Shown: positions 47,198 through 56,393, numbered from the stretch's first letter. The stretch: 64,000 bases of DNA from Croceivirga sp. (GCA_028284285.1 JANQSA010000002.1:35086-99085), one strand, 5' to 3'. Made by a program: numbers and translations. Notes: a model not told the origin generated them from the letters alone.

Positions 47198-47369
47198 TCA
47201 AAATATAGTTTTCTTTCAACAGGAATTGACATTCCTAAGTTTGAAGAATGTTGACAACAATAAACTGTTCGGCCCATTTCCACGTTTTGTAAAAATTACT
47301 GGTAGCAACTTCCCCAAACATCTTTGTAACCCCAATTAAAAAAGCATGAATTATCCTTACTTTTAGTTC

Positions 47370-48749
47370 ATGATAACCAAAATAGAAATTAACGGTTTTA
47401 AAACTTTTGAGAATTTCAGTATGGCGTTTTCCCCGTTTGTGATAGTAGCCGGGACTAACGCATCTGGAAAAAGTAACTTGTTCGATACCATTAGATTATT
47501 GTCAGGCTTAGCGGAAAATGACTTAAAAACAGCCTTTTCAGACCAAAGAGGATCTTTTCTAGAGTTATTTACTCAATACTCATCAATACAAATTGCGCCT
47601 AGCATCCATATTGCCATTGAATTATTCTTAGATCAATATGTGAGGGATGATTTCAATAAGCAAGAAGAACTTAGCCATAGGAGACTACGATATGAAATTG
47701 AAATTTCCAGAAAAATTGATTCCAAACTCAAAATAGAAAGATTGGTTGTTAATCATGAATCATTAAGAGCTATAAAACGCGGTGGAGATAAATGGTTCAA
47801 GGAGGTGGTAGCTGGAACAAAATGGGAATCGGCAAAAAGAAGCTTAAACTATAAACCTTACATAAATACAGAGGTTAAGAATAACGTTAAAGTTATTAGT
47901 CTAAGACAGGATGGCATAAGAGGTGGTAAACCCACCCCGATAAAAGATCTTGAAAGAACAGTTTTAAGTGGAGTAAATGATGCCTCATTTCCACACGCCT
48001 TTGCTGTTAGGAATGAGATGCTAAATTGGAAAATTTTCCAGCTAAATCCAATTGAGTTGTCTAAACCCTCGCCTATGCTAGGAGACAATATTTTGGACAT
48101 AGAAGGTAGAAACCTGGCTGGCTTAATAAAAAGAATTCAGACTTACGAACCAATGGCACTCCGCTCAATGAGTCGAATTGTACACCGTCTATTACCTGAG
48201 ATAAAATCTATTTCAATCGATGAAGATCAAGTTAGACAACAATATGTCTTAATGGCAGAAGGAGCGGATGGTAGGAAATTTAGTTCTAATGTATTATCCG
48301 AAGGAACTTTAAGAATAATTGCTTTGATTGCTCTTAATCATGATGACAGGCATAAGGGGTTAATTTGCTTTGAAGAACCTGAAAATGGTATACATCCGTA
48401 TAGGATGAAAAAGATTTTGGAAGTTCTCAGAAAACTATCGACAGATTTTAAAAATGAAAATGAAATTGATCTTCCTCTCAGGCAAGTATTGATCAATACA
48501 CATTCTCCATTATTAATTAAGGAAATAGTGCAGAATGAAAACTTTGATTCCAGTCTTATTTATTTCTCAAGACTTGTTAGCAAAGTTGATGCAACAAAAA
48601 AAATATCTTATAAAATAACCAGACTTTCGCCTGTGAAAAAGGATAATACTAAAAGATTATTCCTAGAATCAATACCTGCAGAGGATTCTGTTACACATCA
48701 TGAGCTAACGGAATATCTTAATGTATTCGATAACGTATTTGCTAAATAA
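47370..48749 (+). CDS. AAA ATPase of the OLD/AbiL/PARIS-type class
   Basis: 459 residues. ABC/SMC-like ATPase: Walker A AGTNASGKSNLFDTI (near residue 28-40), signature-like SNVLSEGTLRIIALIAL (near 310), Walker B GLICFEEPENGIHP (near 330) and LINTHSPLLIKEI. No DNA-binding or effector domain attached. AT-richer than the flanks. Five bases before the DUF4276-like gene, so a two-gene operon. Such ATPases (AAA_21/AAA_15) act as sensors in several two-gene anti-phage systems. Exact system not identifiable here. Confidence 0.85.
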   Translation: MITKIEINGFKTFENFSMAFSPFVIVAGTNASGKSNLFDTIRLLSGLAENDLKTAFSDQRGSFLELFTQYSSIQIAPSIHIAIELFLDQYVRDDFNKQEELSHRRLRYEIEISRKIDSKLKIERLVVNHESLRAIKRGGDKWFKEVVAGTKWESAKRSLNYKPYINTEVKNNVKVISLRQDGIRGGKPTPIKDLERTVLSGVNDASFPHAFAVRNEMLNWKIFQLNPIELSKPSPMLGDNILDIEGRNLAGLIKRIQTYEPMALRSMSRIVHRLLPEIKSISIDEDQVRQQYVLMAEGADGRKFSSNVLSEGTLRIIALIALNHDDRHKGLICFEEPENGIHPYRMKKILEVLRKLSTDFKNENEIDLPLRQVLINTHSPLLIKEIVQNENFDSSLIYFSRLVSKVDATKKISYKITRLSPVKKDNTKRLFLESIPAEDSVTHHELTEYLNVFDNVFAK

Positions 48750-48754
48750 GGGAT

Positions 48755-49414
48755 ATGAATTTATTTTTGGCTTTTACAGGAGAGGGGTCTTCTGATACCC
48801 GGTTCATGACAGTTTTAACCGAAAGAATAGTAGAGAAATTTTTGTTAGATCGAGAAATTACTGCAGAGCTGTCATGGACTATCATGCCAAAAAAACCAGG
48901 TTCATCTCATTCTAACATCCTAAAAGCCAGCAAGGAAGCTAAAGATCAAAATATTCTATTTATTCACCGAGATGCAGATAATAACAATTGGGAACGGGCT
49001 TATCAAAATCATTTTGAAACCGCTTTTCAAGAAATTACTAACGATAAAGATGGCCTCTACAATCAAAATTTGATTGCAATCATCCCGGTTAAAGAAACGG
49101 AAGCATGGATGCTTTGTAACAAACAAATTCTTAAAAACAATATTGAAACTGCTTTATCTAACAGTGATTTAGAATTAACCTATCAGCTTAGTCGAATTGA
49201 GCAAGTCAACGATCCGAAGGGTAAAATTCAAAGAGCAATTGAAATACACAATCAAGCATTAACAAAAAAGCAAAGAAGATATTCAATCAAAATAGGAGAT
49301 TTATATGACCTAATAGGAAATGAAGTTCCACTTTCCGACCTCGAATACTTGGATTCTTTTGTTAGATTTAAAAACAGGTTGGAAGAAGTTCTTAATTCTA
49401 TGGTTAATCCCTAA
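48755..49414 (+). CDS. DUF4276/TOPRIM-like putative nuclease effector
   Basis: 219 residues. Acidic motifs in the order expected of a TOPRIM-like metal site: GEGSSD (Glu near residue 10), IHRDADNNN (Asp 73 and 75) and IPVKETEAWML (Glu 114 and 116), resembling DUF4276 and RloB-type proteins. Paired with the upstream ATPase, 5 bp apart, in AT-rich DNA. I infer a nuclease effector, but catalysis is unproven. Confidence 0.72.
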   Translation: MNLFLAFTGEGSSDTRFMTVLTERIVEKFLLDREITAELSWTIMPKKPGSSHSNILKASKEAKDQNILFIHRDADNNNWERAYQNHFETAFQEITNDKDGLYNQNLIAIIPVKETEAWMLCNKQILKNNIETALSNSDLELTYQLSRIEQVNDPKGKIQRAIEIHNQALTKKQRRYSIKIGDLYDLIGNEVPLSDLEYLDSFVRFKNRLEEVLNSMVNP

Positions 49415-49729
49415 AGCATTTTATTGCCCCTTACATACTTTTAAAAGATATGATCTAAACATCGAGCCGGAAATTCTTAATTAAAGTCTTGATAAGCTAA
49501 GATAGCCTATGTTGATCCTTTTCATAAACTACCATGGGATCAAGTTAAAATCACGTGGGCTATGAAAATGCCTTATTTAGCACCCTAGCCCGTCTAAATC
49601 TCCTTTTACCAAAACGCTCAAATACTATGGGATGGGATTGTATTTGTTATCAATAGGAATATGCAAACTTGTATAAGTTATTGTAATTTGATATATTTAT
49701 GATATTAATTTAATATCAACTACAAAATC
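49415..49729. other. AT-rich gap between defence-like pair and SPFH operon
   Basis: 315 bp with no full gene. A 31-codon open stretch at about 49503-49595 reads like a protein tail (KIAYVDPFHKLPWDQVKITW), with stop codons just upstream, so it may be a degraded gene. The right end has the palindrome at 49700-49718. Confidence 0.35.
49700..49718. promoter_or_regulatory. Palindrome before the SPFH operon
   Basis: TGATATTA-ATT-TAATATCA, perfect 8-bp arms, 12 bp upstream of the ATG at 49730. Could be an operator for the Arc-type protein encoded at the end of the same operon; inference only. Confidence 0.4.
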
Positions 49730-50590
49730 ATGACAAACGAAAAAACAATACGACCGATCAATGGCTACTTCATGTTATTTATGTGCCTGATACTTCTTTT
49801 TGGAGGTGTCGCTATGATCATCAATACCTCATCTGCCTGGTACGGATTAGCTATTTTCCTGGGTATAATCCTGGCAATGGGTCTGGTATTGGTCAACCCT
49901 AACAGCTCCAGGGTATTATTGCTTTTTGGTAAATACGTGGGCACTATTAAAAAGAACGGACTTTTTTGGGTGAACCCGCTGTATTCCAAACGGAAAATAT
50001 CCCTCAGAGCCAGTAACTTTGACAGTGAACGCTTAAAAGTAAATGACAAACTGGGTAACCCGGTCATGATCAGTACAATTCTGGTTTGGCGTGTGACGGA
50101 TACCTACAAGGCGGCCTTTGATGTGGACGACTATAAGAATTTTGTGAGAGTACAAACCGATGCCGCCGTTCGAAAACTAGCCAGTATGTATCCGTATGAC
50201 AACTTTGCCGATGAGGGGATTGAAGAAGATATTACTCTGCGCTCCAGTGTGAATGAAGTAAGTGAAGCTTTGGAAAAAGAAATTCAGGACCGACTGGAAA
50301 TGGCAGGGATAGAAGTTTTGGAGGCCCGGATCGGTTACCTGGCCTACGCCCAGGAAATTGCCAATGCTATGCTTAAACGACAGCAGGCTACAGCTATTGT
50401 AGCAGCACGACATAAAATTGTAGAGGGAGCGGTAAGTATGGTGGAAATGGCCCTGGATGAATTGAACCAAAAGGATGTAGTGGACTTGGATGAAGAAAGA
50501 AAAGCGGCCATGGTCAGCAATCTGATGGTAGTGTTATGTTCAGACAAAGATGCGGCGCCTATAGTGAATACAGGCACCTTAAATCATTAA
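49730..50590 (+). CDS. SPFH/band 7 domain protein
   Basis: 286 residues. Two hydrophobic stretches (residues 13-35 and 39-57), then a band 7 domain (SSRVLLLFGKYVGTIKKNGLFWVNPLYSKRKISLR ... VVWRV-type core, RLEMAGIEVLEARIGYLAYAQEIANAMLKRQQA) and a C-terminal ALDELN region. Forms membrane scaffolds. Heads an operon with two small membrane proteins, DUF4177, a hydrolase and an RHH protein. Confidence 0.93.
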   Translation: MTNEKTIRPINGYFMLFMCLILLFGGVAMIINTSSAWYGLAIFLGIILAMGLVLVNPNSSRVLLLFGKYVGTIKKNGLFWVNPLYSKRKISLRASNFDSERLKVNDKLGNPVMISTILVWRVTDTYKAAFDVDDYKNFVRVQTDAAVRKLASMYPYDNFADEGIEEDITLRSSVNEVSEALEKEIQDRLEMAGIEVLEARIGYLAYAQEIANAMLKRQQATAIVAARHKIVEGAVSMVEMALDELNQKDVVDLDEERKAAMVSNLMVVLCSDKDAAPIVNTGTLNH

Positions 50591-50591
50591 A

Positions 50592-51074
50592 ATGATGCCT
50601 TTTGTAGAAACACAACGATTTACGCAATGGTGGATAATGTGGGTATATTTTGGCTTATTTGGATTGGTCCTCTTTGCCATCATAAAATGGTATTTCTTTA
50701 AGGAGGCCATTGGTAATGTGAAGCCTACAAATTATGAAGCACAGATTGGGTTATATACTATTATTTCCATCGTAACCGTCTTACTGCTTATGTCAAAACT
50801 GGAAACCAGGATTTCCGAAAAAGGGATTGCTTACCGTTTTTTTCCTTTTGACAGAAACTTCAGATTGGTTTCCTGGCAGGAGATGGAGTCTTGTGCTGTC
50901 AAAAGCATCAGAACCTATGGCATTCACGGTTATCGAATTAACCGGTTGAGCATTGCGGGCAATAGTGTTGTACAGATTGATAAAAAAGATGGTAGTACTA
51001 TCCATATTGGAACACAAAAAGGGAAAGAGGTCAGGGGAATAATTAAAATACACCTAACCGATAAAACAGTATAG
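50592..51074 (+). CDS. Unknown two-helix membrane protein, paralogue A
   Basis: 160 residues: two hydrophobic segments (residues 14-37 and 55-72), then a soluble PH-like tail with RISEKGIAYRFFPFDRNFRLVSWQEMESC and SIHIGTQKGKEVRGI. It is clearly related to the next gene (shared LET-I-E-GI-YRF-PF and IGTQK blocks). Start two bases after the SPFH stop. Function unknown. Confidence 0.8.
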   Translation: MMPFVETQRFTQWWIMWVYFGLFGLVLFAIIKWYFFKEAIGNVKPTNYEAQIGLYTIISIVTVLLLMSKLETRISEKGIAYRFFPFDRNFRLVSWQEMESCAVKSIRTYGIHGYRINRLSIAGNSVVQIDKKDGSTIHIGTQKGKEVRGIIKIHLTDKTV

Positions 51075-51076
51075 GA

Positions 51077-51571
51077 ATGCGGGTTTTCTCTGAAATACAA
51101 AGATTTGACCAATGGTGGTTCTATCTCCTCAAATTCATTTCATTAGGGTTCTTAGGGTATGCTTGTTACACCTGGTTTGTACTGGAAGAGAACATTAGCA
51201 ATGTAGCTTCTGATAACCTGATAGCACAACTTTTGACAATAACAACGGTTTTCCTGGTAACCATTCTATTTTTTCTACTCAAATTGGAAACTTCAATTGA
51301 TGAACGCGGCATCTCCTATCGTTTTTATCCCTTTCAGTTAACCACAAAGTTGATTTCCTGGGATACTATCAATACTTGCAGTACCCGTAGGTACAACCCC
51401 ATCTTGGAGTACGGAGGGTGGGGATATCGAGTTGGTATGAAAGGGAAAGCCTTAAATGTTAAAGGGAATCGTGGTATTCAAATTAAATTGAAAAACGGTA
51501 AGCAACTGCTAATCGGCACACAAAAGCCGGATGAAGCACTGCAAGTAATTCACAGATATTTTAAGCGATGA
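51077..51571 (+). CDS. Unknown two-helix membrane protein, paralogue B
   Basis: 164 residues, tandem duplicate of the previous gene with the same topology (hydrophobic residues 15-35 and 50-70; SIDERGISYRFYPFQLTTKLISWDTINTC; LLIGTQKPDEALQVI). It keeps the FxQWWF start and diverges in the tail, which is Gly- and Lys-rich. ATGA-coupled to the DUF4177 gene. Confidence 0.8.
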   Translation: MRVFSEIQRFDQWWFYLLKFISLGFLGYACYTWFVLEENISNVASDNLIAQLLTITTVFLVTILFFLLKLETSIDERGISYRFYPFQLTTKLISWDTINTCSTRRYNPILEYGGWGYRVGMKGKALNVKGNRGIQIKLKNGKQLLIGTQKPDEALQVIHRYFKR

Positions 51572-51726
51572 AAGAATACAAAGTGGTAAGTTGGAAAATA
51601 GGTCTTTCCAAAAATGATCAACGCCTGGAGGATGTTCTCAACAAGTATGCAAAACAAGGCTGGCGGGTCATACATATTGCCGAAAACCATACGCGAATTG
51701 TTTTTGAACGTGATAAAAACCGCTGA
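51568..51726 (+). CDS. DUF4177 domain protein (52 aa)
   Basis: 52 residues: MKEYKVVSWKIGLSKNDQRLEDVLNKYAKQGW then IHIAENHTRIVFERDKN, a full match to the short DUF4177 pattern (MxxYK...LN-A--GW-V). ATGA overlap with the upstream gene and two bases before the hydrolase. Function unknown. Confidence 0.88.
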   Translation: MKEYKVVSWKIGLSKNDQRLEDVLNKYAKQGWRVIHIAENHTRIVFERDKNR

Positions 51727-51728
51727 TA

Positions 51729-52658
51729 ATGAAAAAACTATTGCTATTTTTTCTTTGGCTACCCATAACACTTTGCTCCCAGGAAATCATGAATGAGGAA
51801 ATCCTTCTGACTAGTGGCGAAATACTGCTGCCGGGTACCTTGTCTTATCCTAAAACCAATGAGAAGTTACCCCTGGTACTCTTTGTGCATGGCTCGGGCA
51901 ACGGGGACAGGGATGGAAATCAAGCTCCCTTACTACTGACCAATCATATTAAGTTATTAGCTGATAGCCTAAATACCAAAGGGATCGCATTTTACCGTTA
52001 TGATAAACGTACCGCGACAAAAGAAAACCTTCCTAAAATAAAAAATCCTTCCTTACTCGATTTTGTAGGGGATGTACAGCTAGCCATAGATCACTTTTCT
52101 AACGACACCCGTTTTTCCGGGATTCATCTGATTGGGCATAGCCAGGGGTCTTTAGTGGGCATGCTTGCCAATGGGAAACAAATACGTTCGTATACCTCAC
52201 TCGCCGGGCCCGGGACCACCATTGATGCCACCTTGATACGCCAAATCACTGCCCAGAACGAGGACTTGGGAAAAGTTGCCGCACTTCATGTAAAGGAACT
52301 GATGGAAACCGATACAATTATAGAAGTCAACCCTTTTTTGATGGCTGTTTTTACTCCGCAAAATCAGTCTTTCTTAAAAGAATGGATACGTATAGCACCC
52401 GCAGCAGAAATTAAAAAGCTCGAGGTTCCTGTGCTGATCATTAACGGTGATTCGGATTCTCAAATTAGTGTAGAAGATGCTCAATTACTGAAGGCCGCTA
52501 GGCCTGATGCACAATTGGTGATCATTCCAAAAATGAACCACACTCTTAAGGAAGTGGAGAACATGGCAGAAAACCAACGTTCTTACGCCGACCCTGATTT
52601 TCCACTGTCTACTGAGTTGGTTCAAACTATTCAAAAATTTGTTTTGGCTAATGAGTAA
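51729..52658 (+). CDS. Secreted alpha/beta hydrolase
   Basis: 309 residues with signal peptide (MKKLLLFFLWLPITLCSQ). HGSGNGDRDG oxyanion loop near residue 58, nucleophile in LIGHSQGSLVGML near residue 137, Asp in LIINGDSDSQISVED near residue 240 and His in MNHTLKEVE near residue 267. Belongs to the S9/BAAT-like hydrolase group. The stop region overlaps the RHH gene by 8 bp. Confidence 0.88.
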   Translation: MKKLLLFFLWLPITLCSQEIMNEEILLTSGEILLPGTLSYPKTNEKLPLVLFVHGSGNGDRDGNQAPLLLTNHIKLLADSLNTKGIAFYRYDKRTATKENLPKIKNPSLLDFVGDVQLAIDHFSNDTRFSGIHLIGHSQGSLVGMLANGKQIRSYTSLAGPGTTIDATLIRQITAQNEDLGKVAALHVKELMETDTIIEVNPFLMAVFTPQNQSFLKEWIRIAPAAEIKKLEVPVLIINGDSDSQISVEDAQLLKAARPDAQLVIIPKMNHTLKEVENMAENQRSYADPDFPLSTELVQTIQKFVLANE

Positions 52659-52824
52659 GAAGAAAGGTTTTGCCCTACGCATCAATGAAGATATGCTTAA
52701 AGCTATTGAAAAATGGGCTGCAGATGAATTTCGCAGTACCAACGGGCAAATTGAATGGATGCTTATGAAAAGTTTAAAAGAAGCTAAACGGGCTCCCAAA
52801 AAAGGTACGAAGGAGGAAGAGTAA
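52651..52824 (+). CDS. Arc-type ribbon-helix-helix protein
   Basis: 57 residues from ATG 52651 (MSKKKGFALRINEDMLKAIE). Arc-like fold: beta strand FALRI, helices DMLKAIEKWAADEFRSTNGQIEWMLM. The basic tail (KRAPKKGTKEEE) follows. An upstream ATG four codons earlier lies in the hydrolase. Arc-type genes next to SPFH genes are a repeated bacterial arrangement. May regulate the operon. Confidence 0.85.
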   Translation: MSKKKGFALRINEDMLKAIEKWAADEFRSTNGQIEWMLMKSLKEAKRAPKKGTKEEE

Positions 52825-52856
52825 GTTTTTGGGATTTTTTTAACGTCTACCCATCT

Positions 52857-52864
52857 TAAATTTG
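52857..52864 (+). promoter_or_regulatory. Candidate -7 box for the DUF5916 gene
   Basis: TAAATTTG matches TAnnTTTG. The nearest TTG is 25 bp upstream, longer than usual. Confidence 0.4.
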
Positions 52865-52889
52865 GGCGATCTTAATGCAAATCCGCCCT

Positions 52890-55088
52890 ATGGCAAAGAA
52901 TTACGTTGTATTTCTTCCCTTTCTTTTGTTCTTCTTCCCTCTTAACGCCCAGGTCCAAACCAAATCCTTTACCGTTAAATACATTACCACTCCCATAACC
53001 GTGGATGGGGTGTTGGATGAAGAAATATGGCAAATAGCGGAAAGTGCCCACACCTTTCAACAATACTTCCCAACCGATTCCGTGGTAGCTAACCAGAAGA
53101 CAGTTATAAAAATGTTGTTTGATGATAAAAATCTTTACCTGGGACTTCGGATGGATAGTAAAGGCAAGGATTATGTTATTCCTTCCCTGGAACGTGATTT
53201 CAGGGCAGGTGGAAATGACAATATAAGCCTGTTATTCGACACTTTTAACGATGGGACCAATGCCTTCCTTTTTGGGATCAATCCCCTTGGGGTAAGACGG
53301 GAGGCACTGATAACCGGCGGGGGGTCGCAGGGTGGGTTTACTACTTCCTGGGATGTGAAATGGCGGGGGGAATCTAAAATATACGACACCTATTACACCG
53401 CTGAAATGGTTATTCCACTTACCTCCTTTAAATTTCGTGAAGGAGAAACCAAATGGCGCTTTAATAGTTATCGCTTTGATATGCAAGCCAATGAACGAAG
53501 TACCTGGATCCGGATACCGCAAAACCAGTTGATATTTAATCTCGCTTTCATGGGTGATATGGTTTTTGAAAAACCCCTGGGCAAATCCCGGACCCCTCTG
53601 GCGCTTATCCCTTATGTAAACGGTTTTTCCGGGAAAGACTTTGAAACCGGTGAATGTACAAATACCGCTAAATTCGGGGGAGATGCCAAGGTTTCCATTG
53701 GAAACTCAATGAACTTGGATATTACCATTAATCCTGACTTTTCTCAGGTGGAGGTGGACAATTTTATTACCAATCTTACACGGTTCGAAATTGGTCTTCC
53801 GGAACGCAGGCAGTTTTTTATTGATAACAATGACCTCTTTGGCGACTTTGGCGGAACAAGAGATGCCAACCCTTTCTTTTCCAGAAGAATAGGTATTGCG
53901 GAAGATCTGGACGGCAATACCATTGAAAATGCCATAATTGCGGGAGCGCGGTTAAGTGGAAAACTAAATAATACGCTGAGGTTAGGGTTTTTAAATATTC
54001 AGACGGAAGAGGATGCTGCCAATGAAATTCCTTCCAACAACAACATGATGCTTAGCCTGCAACAAAAGGTGTTTTCCCGTTCAAATGTTTCTTTCTTCTT
54101 CATCAACCGTCAAACCTTTGACAAACCGGAATTTGTTGAGGAATCTGAGGAATACAACAGAGTGGTAGGCCTGGACTATAATTTGGCTTCTGAGGACAAC
54201 ACCTGGATTGGAAAGTTTTACGGTCATAAATCCTTCCAACCCAATGATAATGAAGGTAATTACTCTTTAGGAGCTTTTACCGCATACAATTCCAGGAAGT
54301 ATAGCGCCCTTGTAGATGTTGTTCTTATTGATGAAGATTTCACCTCTGATCTGGGCTTCATTCCCAGAAAGGACATTTTTAAGGTCGCAGGAAGTGTAAG
54401 CCGGTTTTTCTGGCCATTGGATAAGAAAATCAACAATCATGGTTTTGAATTGTTTTCGGTGTATACCTGGCGTCCGGGATTGGATCTCCAAAATACAGAC
54501 CACGATATCAATTTTTCCTGGGGTGCAGAATTCAATAGTTTGGCAGAACTGGAAATTGGATATTCCAACCAGTTTATCTTCCTAACAGATGAATTTGAAC
54601 CTACGGGTAAGGATGATGCCGTGCCGCTTCCGGCGGACCAGGGTTATCATTTCAATTTGTTCCGTGCGGAGTTCCGTTCGGATAGGAGAAAAGTGTTTTC
54701 CTATTCTATTGAACCCACGATAGGTGGGTTCTTCAATGGAGATCGATATTCTTTGGAAGTAGGTACAAATCTAAGGTTACAACCTAAATTCAATATCGGC
54801 CTTAACGTCCAATATGACCATATTGGGCTTCCGGAGCCGTTTTCCAGCGCGGATATCTGGTTGGTAAGCCCCAGGATAGATGTTACGTTTAGCAAGTCCA
54901 TTTTTTGGTCTACCTTAGTCCAATACAGTAATCAACGGGACAATGTAGGGATTAACTCCCGTTTACAGTGGCGTTTTGCTCCTTTATCCGACCTTTTTAT
55001 AGTGTACAACGACAACTATTTTGTGAACACTTTTATGCCCCGTAATCGTTCTATTAACTTAAAATTCACCTACTGGTTGAATATCTAG
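52890..55088 (+). CDS. DUF5916 outer-membrane-type protein with CBM9-like domain
   Basis: 732 residues from ATG 52890 (MAKNYVVFLPFLLFFFPLNAQ signal peptide); an ATG five codons upstream is possible. N-terminal CBM9-like beta-sandwich (ITVDGVLDEEIWQIAESAHTF ... DNISLLFDTFNDGTNAFLFGINPLGVRREA), then a long C-terminal beta-barrel-like DUF5916 part with aromatic-ended strands (SINLKFTYWLNI at the end). Probably surface-located. Substrate unknown. Confidence 0.85.
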   Translation: MAKNYVVFLPFLLFFFPLNAQVQTKSFTVKYITTPITVDGVLDEEIWQIAESAHTFQQYFPTDSVVANQKTVIKMLFDDKNLYLGLRMDSKGKDYVIPSLERDFRAGGNDNISLLFDTFNDGTNAFLFGINPLGVRREALITGGGSQGGFTTSWDVKWRGESKIYDTYYTAEMVIPLTSFKFREGETKWRFNSYRFDMQANERSTWIRIPQNQLIFNLAFMGDMVFEKPLGKSRTPLALIPYVNGFSGKDFETGECTNTAKFGGDAKVSIGNSMNLDITINPDFSQVEVDNFITNLTRFEIGLPERRQFFIDNNDLFGDFGGTRDANPFFSRRIGIAEDLDGNTIENAIIAGARLSGKLNNTLRLGFLNIQTEEDAANEIPSNNNMMLSLQQKVFSRSNVSFFFINRQTFDKPEFVEESEEYNRVVGLDYNLASEDNTWIGKFYGHKSFQPNDNEGNYSLGAFTAYNSRKYSALVDVVLIDEDFTSDLGFIPRKDIFKVAGSVSRFFWPLDKKINNHGFELFSVYTWRPGLDLQNTDHDINFSWGAEFNSLAELEIGYSNQFIFLTDEFEPTGKDDAVPLPADQGYHFNLFRAEFRSDRRKVFSYSIEPTIGGFFNGDRYSLEVGTNLRLQPKFNIGLNVQYDHIGLPEPFSSADIWLVSPRIDVTFSKSIFWSTLVQYSNQRDNVGINSRLQWRFAPLSDLFIVYNDNYFVNTFMPRNRSINLKFTYWLNI

Positions 55089-55103
55089 CGTAGCGGTTTT
55101 TGT

Positions 55104-55111
55104 TATATTTG
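55104..55111 (+). promoter_or_regulatory. Candidate -7 box for the DUF819 gene
   Basis: TATATTTG, exact TAnnTTTG match, 20 bp before the ATG. A TTG lies 24 bp upstream of it, one base outside the usual range. Confidence 0.5.
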
Positions 55112-55130
55112 ACACCTTAGGCTATGCTCT

Positions 55131-56393
55131 ATGAACCAACTACCACTAACGGATGACACTGTCATCTTCGGCCTTTTGGCACTTTGCCTGGGCTTCGTTT
55201 TTTATACTTCATCTCTGAAAACCAAATTTTGGACAAAATTCTACACAATTTTCCCCACGGTTCTTATGTGTTATTTGCTGCCTTCCATTTTTACCAGTAC
55301 CGGCCTGGTCAATGAGCAAAGCTCCAATTTATATTACGTGGCCAGTAGGTATCTTCTACCGGCTGCCTTAATACTTATGACCTTAAGTATCGATTTAAAA
55401 GCCATTGCTAATTTGGGTTCCAAAGCCTTGATTATGTTCATAACCGGTACGGCCGGAATAATTATAGGAGGACCCCTGGCTATTCTGATCGTTTCTCTTT
55501 TTTCGCCGGAAACAGTTGGCGGCGCCGACTTTGATGCCGTTTGGCGGGGGTTGGCCACTATAGCTGGAAGTTGGATAGGGGGTGGTGCCAATCAGGCTGC
55601 TATGTTAGAAGTGTTTCAATATAACCCGGAGAAGTTTGGAAGGATGGTTTTGGTTGACGTATTTGTTGCCAATGTGTGGATGGCTATTTTGCTTTTGGGA
55701 ATTGGAAAAACAAACAAAATTGATCGCTGGTTAAGATCAGACACTTCCTCAATTGAAGAATTGAAGACAAAAGTATCGGAATATACCGAGAGAATCGCCC
55801 GGGTAACTTCCCTTAAGGATTTCGTCATGATGTCGTTTTTTGCTTTTGCCGGAGTAGGGCTGGCCCATTTTTTAGGAAATCATTTCGCAGAATTTCTGGA
55901 AGCTAATTTTGAAGTTATCCGAAATAAGGAAAAAGTGCTTTCCTCATTGGGCTCAAAATTCCTTTGGATGGTAGTTTTTGCTACAACAATCGGTATTGGG
56001 CTATCCTTTACCAAGGCTAAATACTATGAAGGGGCAGGGGCTAGTAAGATTGGAGGACTATTCATTTATGTTTTGGTGGCCACCATTGGAATGAAAATAG
56101 ACCTAAGCGAAGTACTGAAGAACCCAGGATTGCTTGCGGTAGGGCTAATTTGGATAACTATCCACGCCGGACTCCTTATCCTTGTGGCAAAAATTATTAA
56201 AGCCCCTTATTTTTTCCTGGCTGTGGGTAGCCAGGCCAATGTTGGTGGAGCAGCTTCTGCTCCTGTGGTTGCCGCAGAATTTCATCCCGCACTCACCTCC
56301 GTAGGAATACTTTTGGCGGTTTTTGGGTATGTTGTAGGAACAGCAGGGGCTTACCTGTGTGCACTGCTAATGGAAGTGGCTTCACAGGTATAA
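55131..56393 (+). CDS. DUF819 family membrane protein (YjcL-like)
   Basis: 420 residues, about ten to twelve membrane segments, with DUF819 blocks IAGSWIGGGANQAAMLEVF and VGSQANVGGAASAPVVAAEFHPALTSVGILLAVFGYVVGT. Probably a secondary transporter; substrate unknown. Monocistronic, its promoter lies between it and the DUF5916 gene. Confidence 0.92.
   Translation: MNQLPLTDDTVIFGLLALCLGFVFYTSSLKTKFWTKFYTIFPTVLMCYLLPSIFTSTGLVNEQSSNLYYVASRYLLPAALILMTLSIDLKAIANLGSKALIMFITGTAGIIIGGPLAILIVSLFSPETVGGADFDAVWRGLATIAGSWIGGGANQAAMLEVFQYNPEKFGRMVLVDVFVANVWMAILLLGIGKTNKIDRWLRSDTSSIEELKTKVSEYTERIARVTSLKDFVMMSFFAFAGVGLAHFLGNHFAEFLEANFEVIRNKEKVLSSLGSKFLWMVVFATTIGIGLSFTKAKYYEGAGASKIGGLFIYVLVATIGMKIDLSEVLKNPGLLAVGLIWITIHAGLLILVAKIIKAPYFFLAVGSQANVGGAASAPVVAAEFHPALTSVGILLAVFGYVVGTAGAYLCALLMEVASQV

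Noticed and set aside
49415..49729. Attachment site or mobile-element end beside the ATPase pair
   Set aside because: No direct repeats, tRNA fragment or integrase/transposase near either end of 47370-49414; only base composition suggests transfer.
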